DNA of 64,000 nucleotides, from the NCBI RefSeq assembly GCF_900142575.1, contig NZ_FRBI01000009.1:1-64000 (forward strand). Reading direction: 5' to 3'. The position numbers were made by a program, and so were the translations under genes. Origin of the DNA: Actinacidiphila paucisporea. GTDB taxonomy: Bacteria > Actinomycetota > Actinomycetes > Streptomycetales > Streptomycetaceae. Within the stretch, counting starts at the first letter, position 1; the number at the start of each line of letters is the position of its first letter. Positions 11,182 through 19,540 of the stretch are shown here, piece after piece. The notes under the pieces are model-generated. The model searched no databases. It saw nothing but the letters and a program-made list of their open reading frames with translations, and was not told the origin of the DNA.

Positions 11182-11210
11182 TTGACGATCAGTCGGGGCA
11201 AGGACAGACT
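11182..11210 (+). promoter_or_regulatory. Candidate promoter of the GH3 gene
   Basis: TTGACG (11182-11187), a 17-bp spacer and CAGACT (11205-11210) form a housekeeping-sigma-like promoter. A start about 7 bp downstream would place the operator at 11221-11233 just inside the transcript, a suitable repression position. Confidence 0.45.
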
Positions 11211-11220
11211 TCCCGCCGAT

Positions 11221-11233
11221 CGGAAACGTTTAC
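11221..11233 (+). promoter_or_regulatory. LacI-type operator before the GH3 gene
   Basis: The sequence CGGAAACGTTTAC has the perfect palindromic core AAACGTTT with the central CG typical of LacI-family sites. It lies between the divergent LacI gene and the GH3 glycosidase. Confidence 0.55.
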
Positions 11234-11284
11234 GGCTATCGACCCCGGTCAGCCGGGGCCCCCAACAGGAACGGGACGCCTGCG

Positions 11285-13570
11285 ATGCCAACGAACGCTC
11301 GACGACTACGCATGAGAAGCCTCCTGACACTCGCCACCGCGGCCGCCTGTGTCGCCGCCGTGGCATCCGTACCGGCGCAGGCCGGCGACAACCCGAGCTA
11401 CACCAATCCCAAGGCCCCGATCGACGTCCGGGTCAAGGACCTCCTCAAGCGGATGACGCTGGAGGAGAAGATCGGGCAGATGGACCAGATATCGGTGGTC
11501 AGGATGCAGGGCGACTGCCAGTGGAGCGGTGGTGCCTACACCGAATCCTGCCTGAAGTCGGTGCTGGTCGACAATGCCGCCGGCTCGGTGCTCTCCGGCG
11601 GCGGCGCCGGCCCCACCGTGAACACGCCCGCTAACTGGGCGACCATGGTCAACACCGTGCAGAAGTACGCGATCGACAACTCGCGCCTGCACATCCCGAT
11701 CATCTACGGCGTCGACGCCGTCCACGGCCACAACAACGTGTTGGGCGCCACGATCTTCCCTCAGGAGATCGGCCTGGGCTCCACCTGGAACCCGGACCTG
11801 GTCAAGGACGCCGGCGCGTCCACCGCCAAGGCGGTCGCCGCCACCGGCATCGACTGGAATTTCGCCCCGGTCGCCGACATCGCCCGCGACCAGCGCTGGG
11901 GCCGCTACTACGAGACCTACGGCGAGGACCCGCTGCTGGCCGGCACGCTGGCGTCCGCCGCGGTCGAGGGCATCCAGGGCGCGGACGGCGCCAAGAACGT
12001 CGCCGCCACGGTCAAGCACTTCGGCGGCTACGGCGAACCCGGCAACGGCCACGACCGGGTGCCCGGCGACGTCTCGATCCGCTACCTCCAGGACACCCTG
12101 CTCCCGTCCTACAAGCAGGCCGTGGACGCCGGCGCCATGTCGGTCATGGTCAACTCCGGCGCCGTCAACGGCATCCCGGCGACCTCCTCGCACTACCTGC
12201 TGACCGACGTGCTGCGCGGCCAGTGGGGCTTCCAGGGCGTCGAGGTCAGCGACTGGCAGGACGTCCGCGCCCTCCAGACGACCTACCACATCGCCGCCGA
12301 CTACCCCGAGGCCATCGCGAAGGCCGTCAACGCCGGCCTGGACATGGCGATGGAGCCCTACGACGCGCAAGGGTGGAGCGACGGGCTCAGGACCGCCGTC
12401 CAGCGCGGCCTGGTCTCCGTCAAGCGGATCGACCAGTCGGTGAGCCGCATCCTGACCATGAAGTTCAAGCTCGGCCTGTTCGAACACCCCTACGTGGACG
12501 CCTCGAAGGCCGACTCCCGGGTCCTCGGCGCCGACACCGCGCTCGCCCGGCAGGCCGCCGACGAGTCGCAGGTGCTGCTGCGCAACGACGGCAACGTGCT
12601 GCCGATCCCGTCCTCGGCGAAGAAGATCGTCGTCGCCGGCTCCTACGCCGACGACATCAACGACCAGGCCGGCGGCTGGACCGTCGGCTGGCAGGGCGTG
12701 CCCGCCGGCGTGCAGCTGCCCGGCACCACCGTGCTCCAGGGCATCAAGGAGGCGGCGCCCTCGGGCACGTCCGTGGTGAGCGCGACCTCTTCCGACGACG
12801 CGGTCGCGCAGGCCCGGGACGCGGACCTGACCGTCGTCGTGGTCGGCGAGAAGGCGGCGGCCGAGGGTTCCGCGGACTCCCCGCGGCCCGCGCTGTCCGC
12901 CGACCAGCAGGCGCTCGTCAAGTCGCTCAAGGCGACCGGCAAGCCGGTGGTCACCGTGGTCATCGCCGGCCGCCCGCTGGTCCTCGGCGACGCCGACGGC
13001 ACCCAGGGCCTGCTGATGTCCTGGCTGCCCGGCAGCGAGGGCGGCCACGCGGTCGCCGACGTGCTCTTCGGCAAGGTCGACCCCAGCGGCCGGCTCAGCG
13101 CCTCCTGGCCCAAGGACATCGGCAACGAGCCGCTGTACTACCAGCAGCTCCCCGGCACCAACGCCGGAACCGAGTCCACCTACGACGCGGCCTACCGCTT
13201 CGGCGCCGGACTGTCCTACACCAGCTACTCCTTCGACGCGATCACGGCCGGCTCCCCGACCGCCCGCCCCCGCGACACCGTCAGCCTCCAGGTGAAGGTG
13301 TCCAACACCGGTGCCAGGGCCGGCGACCTGGTCGTGCCGGTCTACGTCTCGCAGCCGTCGAGCGACGTGCTCGCGCCGCCCACCAAGCTGGTCGCCTTCA
13401 CCAAGGTGCACCTGGCGGCCGGTCAGAGCGCGACGGTCACCCTCAAGGTGCCGCCGAACCGGCTGGCAGTCACCCCGGGCGACATCGACGGCTCCGGCAG
13501 CCAGCAGGTGGCCCGCGGCGCCTACGTCTTCACCGCCGGCGCCCAGAGCACCACGGTCACCCTGCGCTGA
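11285..13570 (+). CDS. Secreted glycoside hydrolase family 3 beta-glucosidase-type enzyme
   Basis: A 761-aa GH3 enzyme with a Sec signal peptide (basic start, LLTLATAAACVAAVASVPAQA, cleavage after about residue 36). The mature start PIDVRVKDLLKRMTLEEKIGQM is the GH3 N-terminal landmark; KHFGGYGEPGNGHDR follows near 240, and the nucleophile Asp323 is in GVEVSDWQ. A (alpha/beta)6 domain and a fibronectin III-like C-terminal domain (VKVSNTGARAGDLVVPVYVS) follow. It releases glucose or related sugars from beta-linked oligosaccharides outside the cell. Under the divergent LacI repressor, it is probably induced by its oligosaccharide. A 21-bp hairpin ends the transcript. Confidence 0.92.
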   Translation: MPTNARRLRMRSLLTLATAAACVAAVASVPAQAGDNPSYTNPKAPIDVRVKDLLKRMTLEEKIGQMDQISVVRMQGDCQWSGGAYTESCLKSVLVDNAAGSVLSGGGAGPTVNTPANWATMVNTVQKYAIDNSRLHIPIIYGVDAVHGHNNVLGATIFPQEIGLGSTWNPDLVKDAGASTAKAVAATGIDWNFAPVADIARDQRWGRYYETYGEDPLLAGTLASAAVEGIQGADGAKNVAATVKHFGGYGEPGNGHDRVPGDVSIRYLQDTLLPSYKQAVDAGAMSVMVNSGAVNGIPATSSHYLLTDVLRGQWGFQGVEVSDWQDVRALQTTYHIAADYPEAIAKAVNAGLDMAMEPYDAQGWSDGLRTAVQRGLVSVKRIDQSVSRILTMKFKLGLFEHPYVDASKADSRVLGADTALARQAADESQVLLRNDGNVLPIPSSAKKIVVAGSYADDINDQAGGWTVGWQGVPAGVQLPGTTVLQGIKEAAPSGTSVVSATSSDDAVAQARDADLTVVVVGEKAAAEGSADSPRPALSADQQALVKSLKATGKPVVTVVIAGRPLVLGDADGTQGLLMSWLPGSEGGHAVADVLFGKVDPSGRLSASWPKDIGNEPLYYQQLPGTNAGTESTYDAAYRFGAGLSYTSYSFDAITAGSPTARPRDTVSLQVKVSNTGARAGDLVVPVYVSQPSSDVLAPPTKLVAFTKVHLAAGQSATVTLKVPPNRLAVTPGDIDGSGSQQVARGAYVFTAGAQSTTVTLR

Positions 13571-13606
13571 CCGCTCCCGCCGGCCGCCCCACCGGCCGCG
13601 CACAGC

Positions 13607-13654
13607 CACGACGGGCCGTGCCCGGGACACCTTTCCCGGGGACGGCCCGTCGTG
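13607..13654 (+). terminator. Strong hairpin after the GH3 gene
   Basis: Two 21-nt arms (13607-13627 and 13634-13654) pair at 20 of 21 positions around a 6-nt loop, 36 bp past the GH3 stop. There is no T-run, as is usual in high-GC actinomycetes. Confidence 0.75.
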
Positions 13655-13728
13655 CCGCGTGCGCCGCGCGACCGCACCGGCAAGGCTGGGGTGGACAGCC
13701 GGAGCCGCACGCTCGTGGGAGGACGCAC

Positions 13729-14496
13729 ATGCAAGGCAGGAACGAGGACGAGGGCACCGTGCGCGGTGGGACCGCGGACCGGGACGGGGACGCCGGTGCC
13801 GTACGCGACAGGACCGCGGACGGTGCCGCCGACGCCGACCGGGCGCTGCTCGCCCGGATCAGGGCCGCGCCCGTGCTCGCCGGGCCGCTGCCGCGGTTCG
13901 ACCCGGACAGCGCTCCCGGCGCCCCCGGACCGCTCTTCGCCGGCTGGCTCGACCGGGCGCTGACCGACGGCGTGCCCGAACCGCAGATCATGACGCTGAG
14001 CACGGCCGGGGCCGACGGCACGCCCAGCGCCCGGGTGCTCATCCTGCGCGGTGTCGACTCCGCGGACTGCGCCTTCGTCTTCGCCGCGGACCGCGGCAGC
14101 GGCAAGGGCCAGGACCTCGCCGCGCGGCCCTTCGCCGCCCTGACCTGGTACTGGCCGGCACACGGCCGGCAGATCCGGATGGCCGGTCCGGTCGACGTCC
14201 TCGGCGCCGAGGCCGCCCGGCAGGACTTCCTCGGGCGCTCGCCCTCCTCCCGCGCAGCCGCCTTCACCGGCCGCATCAGCACACCGCTGAGCGGAAGAGA
14301 GGACTACGAGCGCGAGCGCCGCGCCGCCGAGGCGCTGGTGGCGGAGCAGCCGGAAAGGGTGCCCGCCGGCCACACCGTCTACCGGCTGCGGGCTGCCGAG
14401 GCGGAATTCTTCCAGGCCGACCCCGCGCGCTTCCACCTGCGGCTGCGCTACACCAGGCAGGGCGACGGCTGGACCCGCACTTTGCTGTGGCCATGA
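13729..14496 (+). CDS. PdxH-like pyridoxamine 5'-phosphate oxidase family protein
   Basis: A 255-aa flavoprotein with the split-barrel FMN-binding fold of PdxH/PhzG. Typical parts are PQIMTLSTAGADGTPSARVL and LRGVDSADCAFVF, then RPFAALTWYWPAHGRQIRMAGPV, and the C-terminal RLRYTRQGDGWTRTLLWP. Compared with PdxH it has an extra 35-residue Asp/Arg-rich N-terminus (MQGRNEDEGTVRGGTADRD). GGGAGGA at 13717-13723 sets ATG 13729. It could oxidise pyridoxamine phosphate or another FMN substrate; the PdxH C-terminal signature is only partly matched, so I keep the family name. Confidence 0.82.
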   Translation: MQGRNEDEGTVRGGTADRDGDAGAVRDRTADGAADADRALLARIRAAPVLAGPLPRFDPDSAPGAPGPLFAGWLDRALTDGVPEPQIMTLSTAGADGTPSARVLILRGVDSADCAFVFAADRGSGKGQDLAARPFAALTWYWPAHGRQIRMAGPVDVLGAEAARQDFLGRSPSSRAAAFTGRISTPLSGREDYERERRAAEALVAEQPERVPAGHTVYRLRAAEAEFFQADPARFHLRLRYTRQGDGWTRTLLWP

Positions 14497-14597
14497 CTCA
14501 TCCCCACGGAGGAGGCACCCGCCCGCCGCCCCCCTCCGAGGGCTGACGCCGAGATGCCCCGCTCAGCCGATGCGGCACGCCGGGGCGCTCTGGTGAG

Positions 14598-15140
14598 ATG
14601 GCTGGTGTGTACAGCGACCACGGGCGCCCGCTCGATCCGGCCCACCCGGCGGACGACGCCCGCCTCACCGCCGAGGTGCGCGCGGTGGCCGCCAGTGCCC
14701 GGCGGCGGGCGGTCAGGGACGGCGACTCGCAGGCCGACACCGCCCACCTGCTGCACTCCCTGCTGGAGTACGACCCGGAGGCCCGCGCCGCCTGCGACAT
14801 CCCGGCCGGCCGCAGCGCCCGGGTGCTCGGCTATCTCGTGCAGCGCAGCATCGGCTACGGGCTGCGCTGGCGCGGCTCGGTGGAGGACTCCGGTGCGCTG
14901 CCGACCCTCACGCTGACCGTGCCGGGCTGGAGCCCGGCCGCGGCGGCGGCCTTCCGCGCCGCGCTCGACCTGGCCGGGCAGCGCGGCGGTGCGCAGGCCG
15001 ACGGCATCGACCTGCTGCACGCGCTGGCCGCCGACCCCGACTGCCGGGCCGCCGACGTCCTGCGCTCGGCCGGCCTCGACCCGGACGGTCTGCACGACGG
15101 TCCCGGGTCCGTGCCGGGGCCGCGCGATGTCAGGGATTAA
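14598..15140 (+). CDS. Clp N-terminal-domain-like protein without an ATPase
   Basis: A 180-aa protein made of two Clp N-domain-like helical repeats: residues about 22-95 (ADTAHLLHSLLEYDPEARAA) and about 105-165 (QADGIDLLHALAADPDCRAADVL). In ClpA/ClpC these domains recognise substrates or adaptors. No Walker motif follows, so this is a stand-alone domain protein that might act as an adaptor or a decoy; that role is inference. It lacks a clear ribosome site; ATG 14598 is the best start, with GTG 14607 possible. It precedes a DMT transporter gene by 39 bp. Confidence 0.65.
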   Translation: MAGVYSDHGRPLDPAHPADDARLTAEVRAVAASARRRAVRDGDSQADTAHLLHSLLEYDPEARAACDIPAGRSARVLGYLVQRSIGYGLRWRGSVEDSGALPTLTLTVPGWSPAAAAAFRAALDLAGQRGGAQADGIDLLHALAADPDCRAADVLRSAGLDPDGLHDGPGSVPGPRDVRD

Positions 15141-15144
15141 AAGG

Positions 15145-15173
15145 GTGACGGTCCTGTCGCCCGCTGGCATGAT
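15145..15173 (+). promoter_or_regulatory. Candidate leaderless promoter of the first EamA gene
   Basis: GTGACG (15145-15150), a 17-bp spacer and CATGAT (15168-15173) are followed by 6 bases and the ATG at 15180. That geometry predicts a transcript that begins at the start codon. Confidence 0.4.
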
Positions 15174-15179
15174 GACCTG

Positions 15180-16133
15180 ATGCACGGATCAGGCGGCAAG
15201 AACAGCGGACTCGGGCTCGCGCTGCTGTCGGCGTTCGCCTTCGGCGGCTCGGGCGTGGCCGCCAAACCGCTCATCGACCTCGGCATCGACCCGCTCCAGG
15301 TGGTGTGGATGCGGGTGGCCGGCGCCGCCCTCATCCTGCTGCCCGTCGCGCTGCGGTCCCGCGCACTGCTCCGGCAACGGCCCGGCCTCGTCGCCGGGTT
15401 CGGGCTGCTGGCCATCACCGGCTGCCAGGCCCTCTACTTCGTGGCCATCGCCCGCATCCCGGTCGGCATCGCCATCCTGGTCGAATTCCTCGGCCCCGCG
15501 CTGCTGCTGGGCTGGATCCGCTTCGTCCAGCGCCGCCCGGTCACCCGGGCCGCCGCGCTCGGCGTCGTCCTCGCCTTGGCCGGCATGACCTGCGTCGTCG
15601 AAGTCTGGTCCGGGCTCGCCTTCGACGCGCTCGGACTGCTCTACGCCTTCGGTGCCGCGTGCTGCCAGGTCGCGTACTTCGTCCTCGCCGACCACCGCAC
15701 GGACGGGGCTGACGCCCCGGAGCCTCTCGCCGTCATCGCGCACGGCCTCGCCGTCGGCGCGGTCGTCCTCACCGCGCTCGCCCACCCGTGGACCATGGAC
15801 TGGTCCACGCTCGGCCACCAGGCCGCGCTCGGCGACCGCGACGTGCCCGCGGTGCTGCTGATCGGCTGGATCGTACTGGTCTCCACGGTCGTGGCCTACC
15901 TCACCGGTGTGCTCGCGGTCCGCACGCTCAGTGCGCAGGTCGCCGGCGTCGTCGCCGGCCTCGAAGCGGTGGTCGCCACGGTGCTGGCGTGGGTGCTGCT
16001 CGCGGAACACCTGGGCTCCGCTCAGATGTTCGGGGGTGCGCTGGTCCTGGCCGGCGCGATCGTCGCCCAGACCGCCCCAACCGAGCCGGCTGCGCCGGAG
16101 CCGCTCCCCGACCGGGCGCTGAGCTCCGGCTGA
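15180..16133 (+). CDS. EamA/DMT family transporter (RhtA-like)
   Basis: A 317-aa drug/metabolite transporter with about ten membrane helices in two EamA repeats. The first repeat starts LGLALLSAFAFGGSGVAAKPLIDLG; the second starts GLLYAFGAACCQVAYFVLADH, and EAVVATVLAWVLLAEHLGSAQM is the conserved end of the second repeat. Such carriers export amino acids, nucleosides or other small metabolites. It probably uses a leaderless mRNA. The start is unsupported by a Shine-Dalgarno but agrees with the family's first helix. Substrate unknown. Confidence 0.88.
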   Translation: MHGSGGKNSGLGLALLSAFAFGGSGVAAKPLIDLGIDPLQVVWMRVAGAALILLPVALRSRALLRQRPGLVAGFGLLAITGCQALYFVAIARIPVGIAILVEFLGPALLLGWIRFVQRRPVTRAAALGVVLALAGMTCVVEVWSGLAFDALGLLYAFGAACCQVAYFVLADHRTDGADAPEPLAVIAHGLAVGAVVLTALAHPWTMDWSTLGHQAALGDRDVPAVLLIGWIVLVSTVVAYLTGVLAVRTLSAQVAGVVAGLEAVVATVLAWVLLAEHLGSAQMFGGALVLAGAIVAQTAPTEPAAPEPLPDRALSSG

Positions 16134-16561
16134 GCCGCGCCCTGCGGGGCTGTTCGCGTCTCCACGGTTGCGCCGTGTGGGCGGCTCGGCGCGCAGTTCT
16201 GTGGGGATACCCCCACGCGCCCCTGGCGGTGCGGTGGTTGTGTGGCGGTGTGTGCGCGACCGCCACGACGCGCCCGCAGGCGAGCAGCGCACCGCAAGGG
16301 GCAGGTCGGAGAGATCCGGGGGAGCCCATAGGGTGGGGGAATGCATTCCACCGTATTGCCGCCTCCCGCTGCCTGACGCGGGCAGCGGCTCAGCGGCCCG
16401 CAGGGGCCGACGGATGACGTAGACGCGGACCGGGTCCGCCCGGCGGGGATACCGCCGGGGTGCCAGGCGGGGATACCGCCGGGGTGCCCGGGACGGTCGG
16501 TGCTGCCCGCACACGGCGATGAGCGAACCGGCCACCCCCCTCTTCCCATCGGGAGAACTCC
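16134..16561. repeat. Gene-free GC-rich gap with a tandem 23-bp duplication and a dispersed-repeat-like segment
   Basis: No gene is supported here. At 16442-16464 and 16466-16488 the same 23-bp unit occurs twice, separated by one base (it begins GGCGGGGATACCGCCGGGG). The part at about 16190-16310 contains CGCGCAGTTCT, GCGCCCCT and GCGACCGCCACGACGCGCC, and resembles the high-GC intergenic repeats scattered in Streptomyces chromosomes. That resemblance is from memory of the genus, not a comparison I could run. Confidence 0.5.
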
Positions 16562-17587
16562 GTGTCATCCAGGCATGCCCCGGCCACCCGGGGCCTGATC
16601 TACGTCGTCGTCGCGGCAACCGGCTGGGGCACGGCCGGCGCCGTGGCCGCGGCGTTGTACGGCCGCAGCGGCCTCGGCCCGCTGTCCCTCACCTTCTGGC
16701 GCGCCGCAGGCGGCTTCGCGCTACTGCTCGCGGTCCGGCTGCTGCGCCGCCGCCCGGCGCGGGGCGTCGCGGCGCCGCGGGGGGCGGCCGTGCGCCGGCT
16801 GCTGGCGACCGGCGCCGGGCTGACCCTCTTCCAGGCCGCCTACTTCTGCGCGGTGCGCTCGACGGGGCTCGCCGTCGCCACCGTCGTGACGCTCGGCTCG
16901 GGCCCCGTGCTGATCGCGCTGGTGGCGCGGTTCACGATGGGCGAACGGCTCGGCCGCAGCGGTGTCCTGGCCGTGGCGGGGGCGCTCGGCGGGCTGGCCG
17001 TCCTGGTCCTGGGCGGTGGCACCGGCGGCGCCGTCCGTCCGGCCGGCGTCGGCCTCGCGGTGCTGTCGGCGGCGGGCTATGCCGCGATCACCCTGCTGAC
17101 CCGCTGGTGGGGGCGGCAGGGCGTGGCGGGCGACCCGTTCGACACCTCGATGTGGGCGTTCGGGATCTGCGCGGCCCTGCTGCTTCCCGCCGCATGGGCC
17201 GAGGGACTGCTGCCGCACGCGGCGGGGCTCGGTCGCACCCTGCTGCTGCTCGGCTATCTGGCCTCGGTGCCCACCGCGCTGGCCTACGGCCTGTACTTCG
17301 CGGGCGCGGCGGTGCTGCGCGCCGCGACGGTGTCGGTGGTCGCGCTGATCGAGCCGGTGTCGGCGACGGTGCTCGCCGTCATGCTGCTCGGCGAGCACCT
17401 GACCGCGCCCACCGTGCTCGGCACCGTGTGCCTGCTGGTCGGGTTGCTGGTCGCCGACGAGGTCCGCGGTATGCGGCGGGCGCCGCGGCGGGTGGTGGTG
17501 GTCAGCGCGGCAGCGGCGGCAGGTAGTCCGGCAGCGGTACGTCCTGGCCGGGAATCTCCGCGGGTTCGGGAGAGCCGTAGGAGGTGA
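16562..17587 (+). CDS. EamA/DMT family transporter
   Basis: A 341-aa transporter with two EamA repeats (first helix [23 protein letters not shown]; end of second repeat [27 protein letters not shown]). It starts at GTG 16562 after GGGAGAA. The true transporter fold ends near residue 305 ([11 protein letters not shown]); the last 35 or so residues are Arg/Pro/Ser-rich. The gene's 3' end runs 86 bp into the antisense strand of the convergent PNPOx gene, so this tail could be a product of a lost stop codon. Substrate unknown. Confidence 0.85.
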   Translation: MSSRHAPATRGLIYVVVAATGWGTAGAVAAALYGRSGLGPLSLTFWRAAGGFALLLAVRLLRRRPARGVAAPRGAAVRRLLATGAGLTLFQAAYFCAVRSTGLAVATVVTLGSGPVLIALVARFTMGERLGRSGVLAVAGALGGLAVLVLGGGTGGAVRPAGVGLAVLSAAGYAAITLLTRWWGRQGVAGDPFDTSMWAFGICAALLLPAAWAEGLLPHAAGLGRTLLLLGYLASVPTALAYGLYFAGAAVLRAATVSVVALIEPVSATVLAVMLLGEHLTAPTVLGTVCLLVGLLVADEVRGMRRAPRRVVVVSAAAAAGSPAAVRPGRESPRVRESRRR

Positions 17588-18170
17588 TGACCGGGACGAC
17601 GCCGGACCAGTGGGGGAGTGCGAGGTCCTCCGGCTCCTCGTTGGGGCCGCCGGAGCGCAGCTTCGCCGACACCTCGTGCAGGTCGAGGCGTATGACGGCG
17701 GTCTGCGCCAACTCCTTGGCGTTCGGCCGCCGCGCGTCGGCGGAGCGGCCGGGGACCGCCTGGTCGACGATCGCGTCGAGTGCGGCGGCCCGCTCGTCCG
17801 GGTCCACCACCTGGTAGGCGGTGCCGTGCACCACCACGGAGCGGTAGTTGATCGAGTGGTGGAAGGCGGACTTGGCCAGTACCAGGCCGTCCAGATGAGT
17901 CACCGTCAGGCACACCGCGAGGCCGCCGTCCGCGGCTCCCCGTAGCGGGCGGGACCCGGTGGAACCGTGCACGTACAGCACCTCGCCGCTGCGGGCGTAG
18001 AGCGTCGGCAGCACCACGGGTGCGCCGTCCCGGACGAAGCCGAGGTGGCAGACGTAGCCCTGGTCGAGGATCGCGTGCACGGTCGCGCGGTCGTAGGCGG
18101 CGCGCTCCTTGGAGCGGGTGGGCGTGCTGCGGTCGGTGGCGGGATAGCCGGCAGGGGATGCGGTGGTCAT
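17502..18170 (-). CDS. PNPOx-like FMN-binding protein, divergent from a MocR regulator
   Basis: A 222-aa split-barrel flavoprotein of the pyridoxamine 5'-phosphate oxidase superfamily: [55 protein letters not shown], and a C-terminal [12 protein letters not shown]. This is the NimA-like subgroup rather than PdxH. AAAGGA lies before ATG 18170. It is divergent from a MocR/GntR regulator (start 18206, 35-bp gap), so that regulator probably controls it. Vitamin B6 or a xenobiotic redox role is possible; neither is shown by sequence. Confidence 0.82.
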   Translation of the reverse strand: MTTASPAGYPATDRSTPTRSKERAAYDRATVHAILDQGYVCHLGFVRDGAPVVLPTLYARSGEVLYVHGSTGSRPLRGAADGGLAVCLTVTHLDGLVLAKSAFHHSINYRSVVVHGTAYQVVDPDERAAALDAIVDQAVPGRSADARRPNAKELAQTAVIRLDLHEVSAKLRSGGPNEEPEDLALPHWSGVVPVITSYGSPEPAEIPGQDVPLPDYLPPLPR

Positions 18171-18205
18171 GGCGCGATCCTTTGAACTAGTGCATAATCT
18201 CGTTT
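18171..18205. promoter_or_regulatory. Divergent promoter of the PNPOx/MocR pair
   Basis: The 35-bp gap holds CATAAT (18193-18198), 7 bp before the GTG of the MocR gene, suggesting a leaderless mRNA for the regulator. The same bases must carry the PNPOx promoter on the other strand, so binding here would affect both genes. Confidence 0.5.
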
Positions 18206-19540
18206 GTGCTAGGAGAGTATCGAATCACCGGGCGTGGCGCATCGGGAATCGCCGCCGACATCGAGAGTGCGGTGGGCAGTGGCGCGCTGGGCCCCGGCCA
18301 GTCGCTGCCGCCCCTGCGGGAACTGGCCGCGGAGCTGGACGTCAACCCGAACACGGTGGCGGCCGCCTACCGGCTGCTGCGCGACCGCGGGGTGATCGAG
18401 ACCGCGGGCCGCCGCGGCAGCCGGGTCAGGGCCAGACCGGCGACCGCCCCGCGCGAGCAGATCAGGATCGCCGTCCCGCCCGGTGCGCGGGACATCTCCG
18501 CGGGCAACCCCGACCCCGCGCTGCTGCCGCCGCTGGCCGAGGCGCTCGCGGTGGCCGCCGCCCGGCACGCGCGGGCGCCCGCGCTCTACGGGGGTCCGCC
18601 GGTGGACGAGGACCTGAGCCGCCTGGCCCGCGCCGCGCTGGACGCGGACGGGGTGCCCGCCGGGCCCGTCGGGCTCACCTCGGGCTCGCTGGACGCCATG
18701 GACCGGGTGCTCACCGCGCATCTGCGGCCGGGCGACGCGGTGGCCGTCGAGGACCCGGGCTGGGGGAGCGTGCTCGACCTCGTACCGGCGCTGGGGCTGC
18801 GGGCGGTGCCGGTGGCGGTGGACGACGAGGGACCGGTGACCGAGGAGGTCGCACGGGCGCTGCGGTCAGGGGTGCGCGCCCTGGTGGTGACCGACCGCGG
18901 GCAGAATCCCACCGGCGCGGCCCTGTCGGCGGCGCGTGCCGGCGAACTGCGCGCCCTGCTCGCCGACCACCGCCGGGTGCTGGTGATCGACGACGACCAT
19001 GTGAGCGGCATCGTGGACCTGCCGCTGCACTGCCTGTCGGGCGCCACCGAGCACTGGGCGCTGATCCGCTCCGTCGCGAAGGCGTACGGCCCGGACCTGC
19101 GGCTGGCGCTTTACACGGGTGACGCGACGACGGTGGACCGCGTACGCGGCAGGCATCGTCTCGGCGCGGGCTGGGTCAGCCATCTGCTCCAGCACGCCCT
19201 GGTCCACCTGTGGCGGACCGGCGCGGTCGACCCGGCGGCGGTCGCCAGGTCGTACGGCGAGCGGCGCGACGCGCTGGTACGGGCGCTGGCCGCCCGGGGA
19301 GTGCCGTCCCACGGGCGTAGCGGCATGAACGTCTGGGTGCCGGTCAGCGACGAGACCGGTGCGGTCGCCGGACTGTTGCAGCGCGGCTGGGCGGTCGCGC
19401 CGGGCGCCCGCTTCCGGGTGCGCTCGGCGCCCGGAGTGCGGCTGACCGTCTCACCGCTCGCCCCGGGCGACATCGAGCCGCTGGCCGACGCGGTCGCCGA
19501 GGTGCTGCACGGCCCGGCCGCCGGCGGCCGCTACGGCTGA
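18206..19540 (+). CDS. MocR/PdxR-type GntR regulator with aminotransferase domain
   Basis: A 444-aa fusion of an N-terminal GntR winged helix (SLPPLRELAAELDVNPNTV, RLLRDRGVIETAGRRGS, residues about 15-75) and a fold-type I aminotransferase domain. The PLP site is intact: GQNPTGA and a Schiff-base Lys292 in SVAKAYGPDLRLA, with DDDH before it. MocR proteins sense PLP or an amino compound and usually regulate the divergent gene, here a PNPOx-like flavoprotein. The start GTG 18206 is 7 bp after CATAAT. The 3' end overlaps the convergent EamA gene by 10 bp. Confidence 0.88.
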   Translation: MLGEYRITGRGASGIAADIESAVGSGALGPGQSLPPLRELAAELDVNPNTVAAAYRLLRDRGVIETAGRRGSRVRARPATAPREQIRIAVPPGARDISAGNPDPALLPPLAEALAVAAARHARAPALYGGPPVDEDLSRLARAALDADGVPAGPVGLTSGSLDAMDRVLTAHLRPGDAVAVEDPGWGSVLDLVPALGLRAVPVAVDDEGPVTEEVARALRSGVRALVVTDRGQNPTGAALSAARAGELRALLADHRRVLVIDDDHVSGIVDLPLHCLSGATEHWALIRSVAKAYGPDLRLALYTGDATTVDRVRGRHRLGAGWVSHLLQHALVHLWRTGAVDPAAVARSYGERRDALVRALAARGVPSHGRSGMNVWVPVSDETGAVAGLLQRGWAVAPGARFRVRSAPGVRLTVSPLAPGDIEPLADAVAEVLHGPAAGGRYG

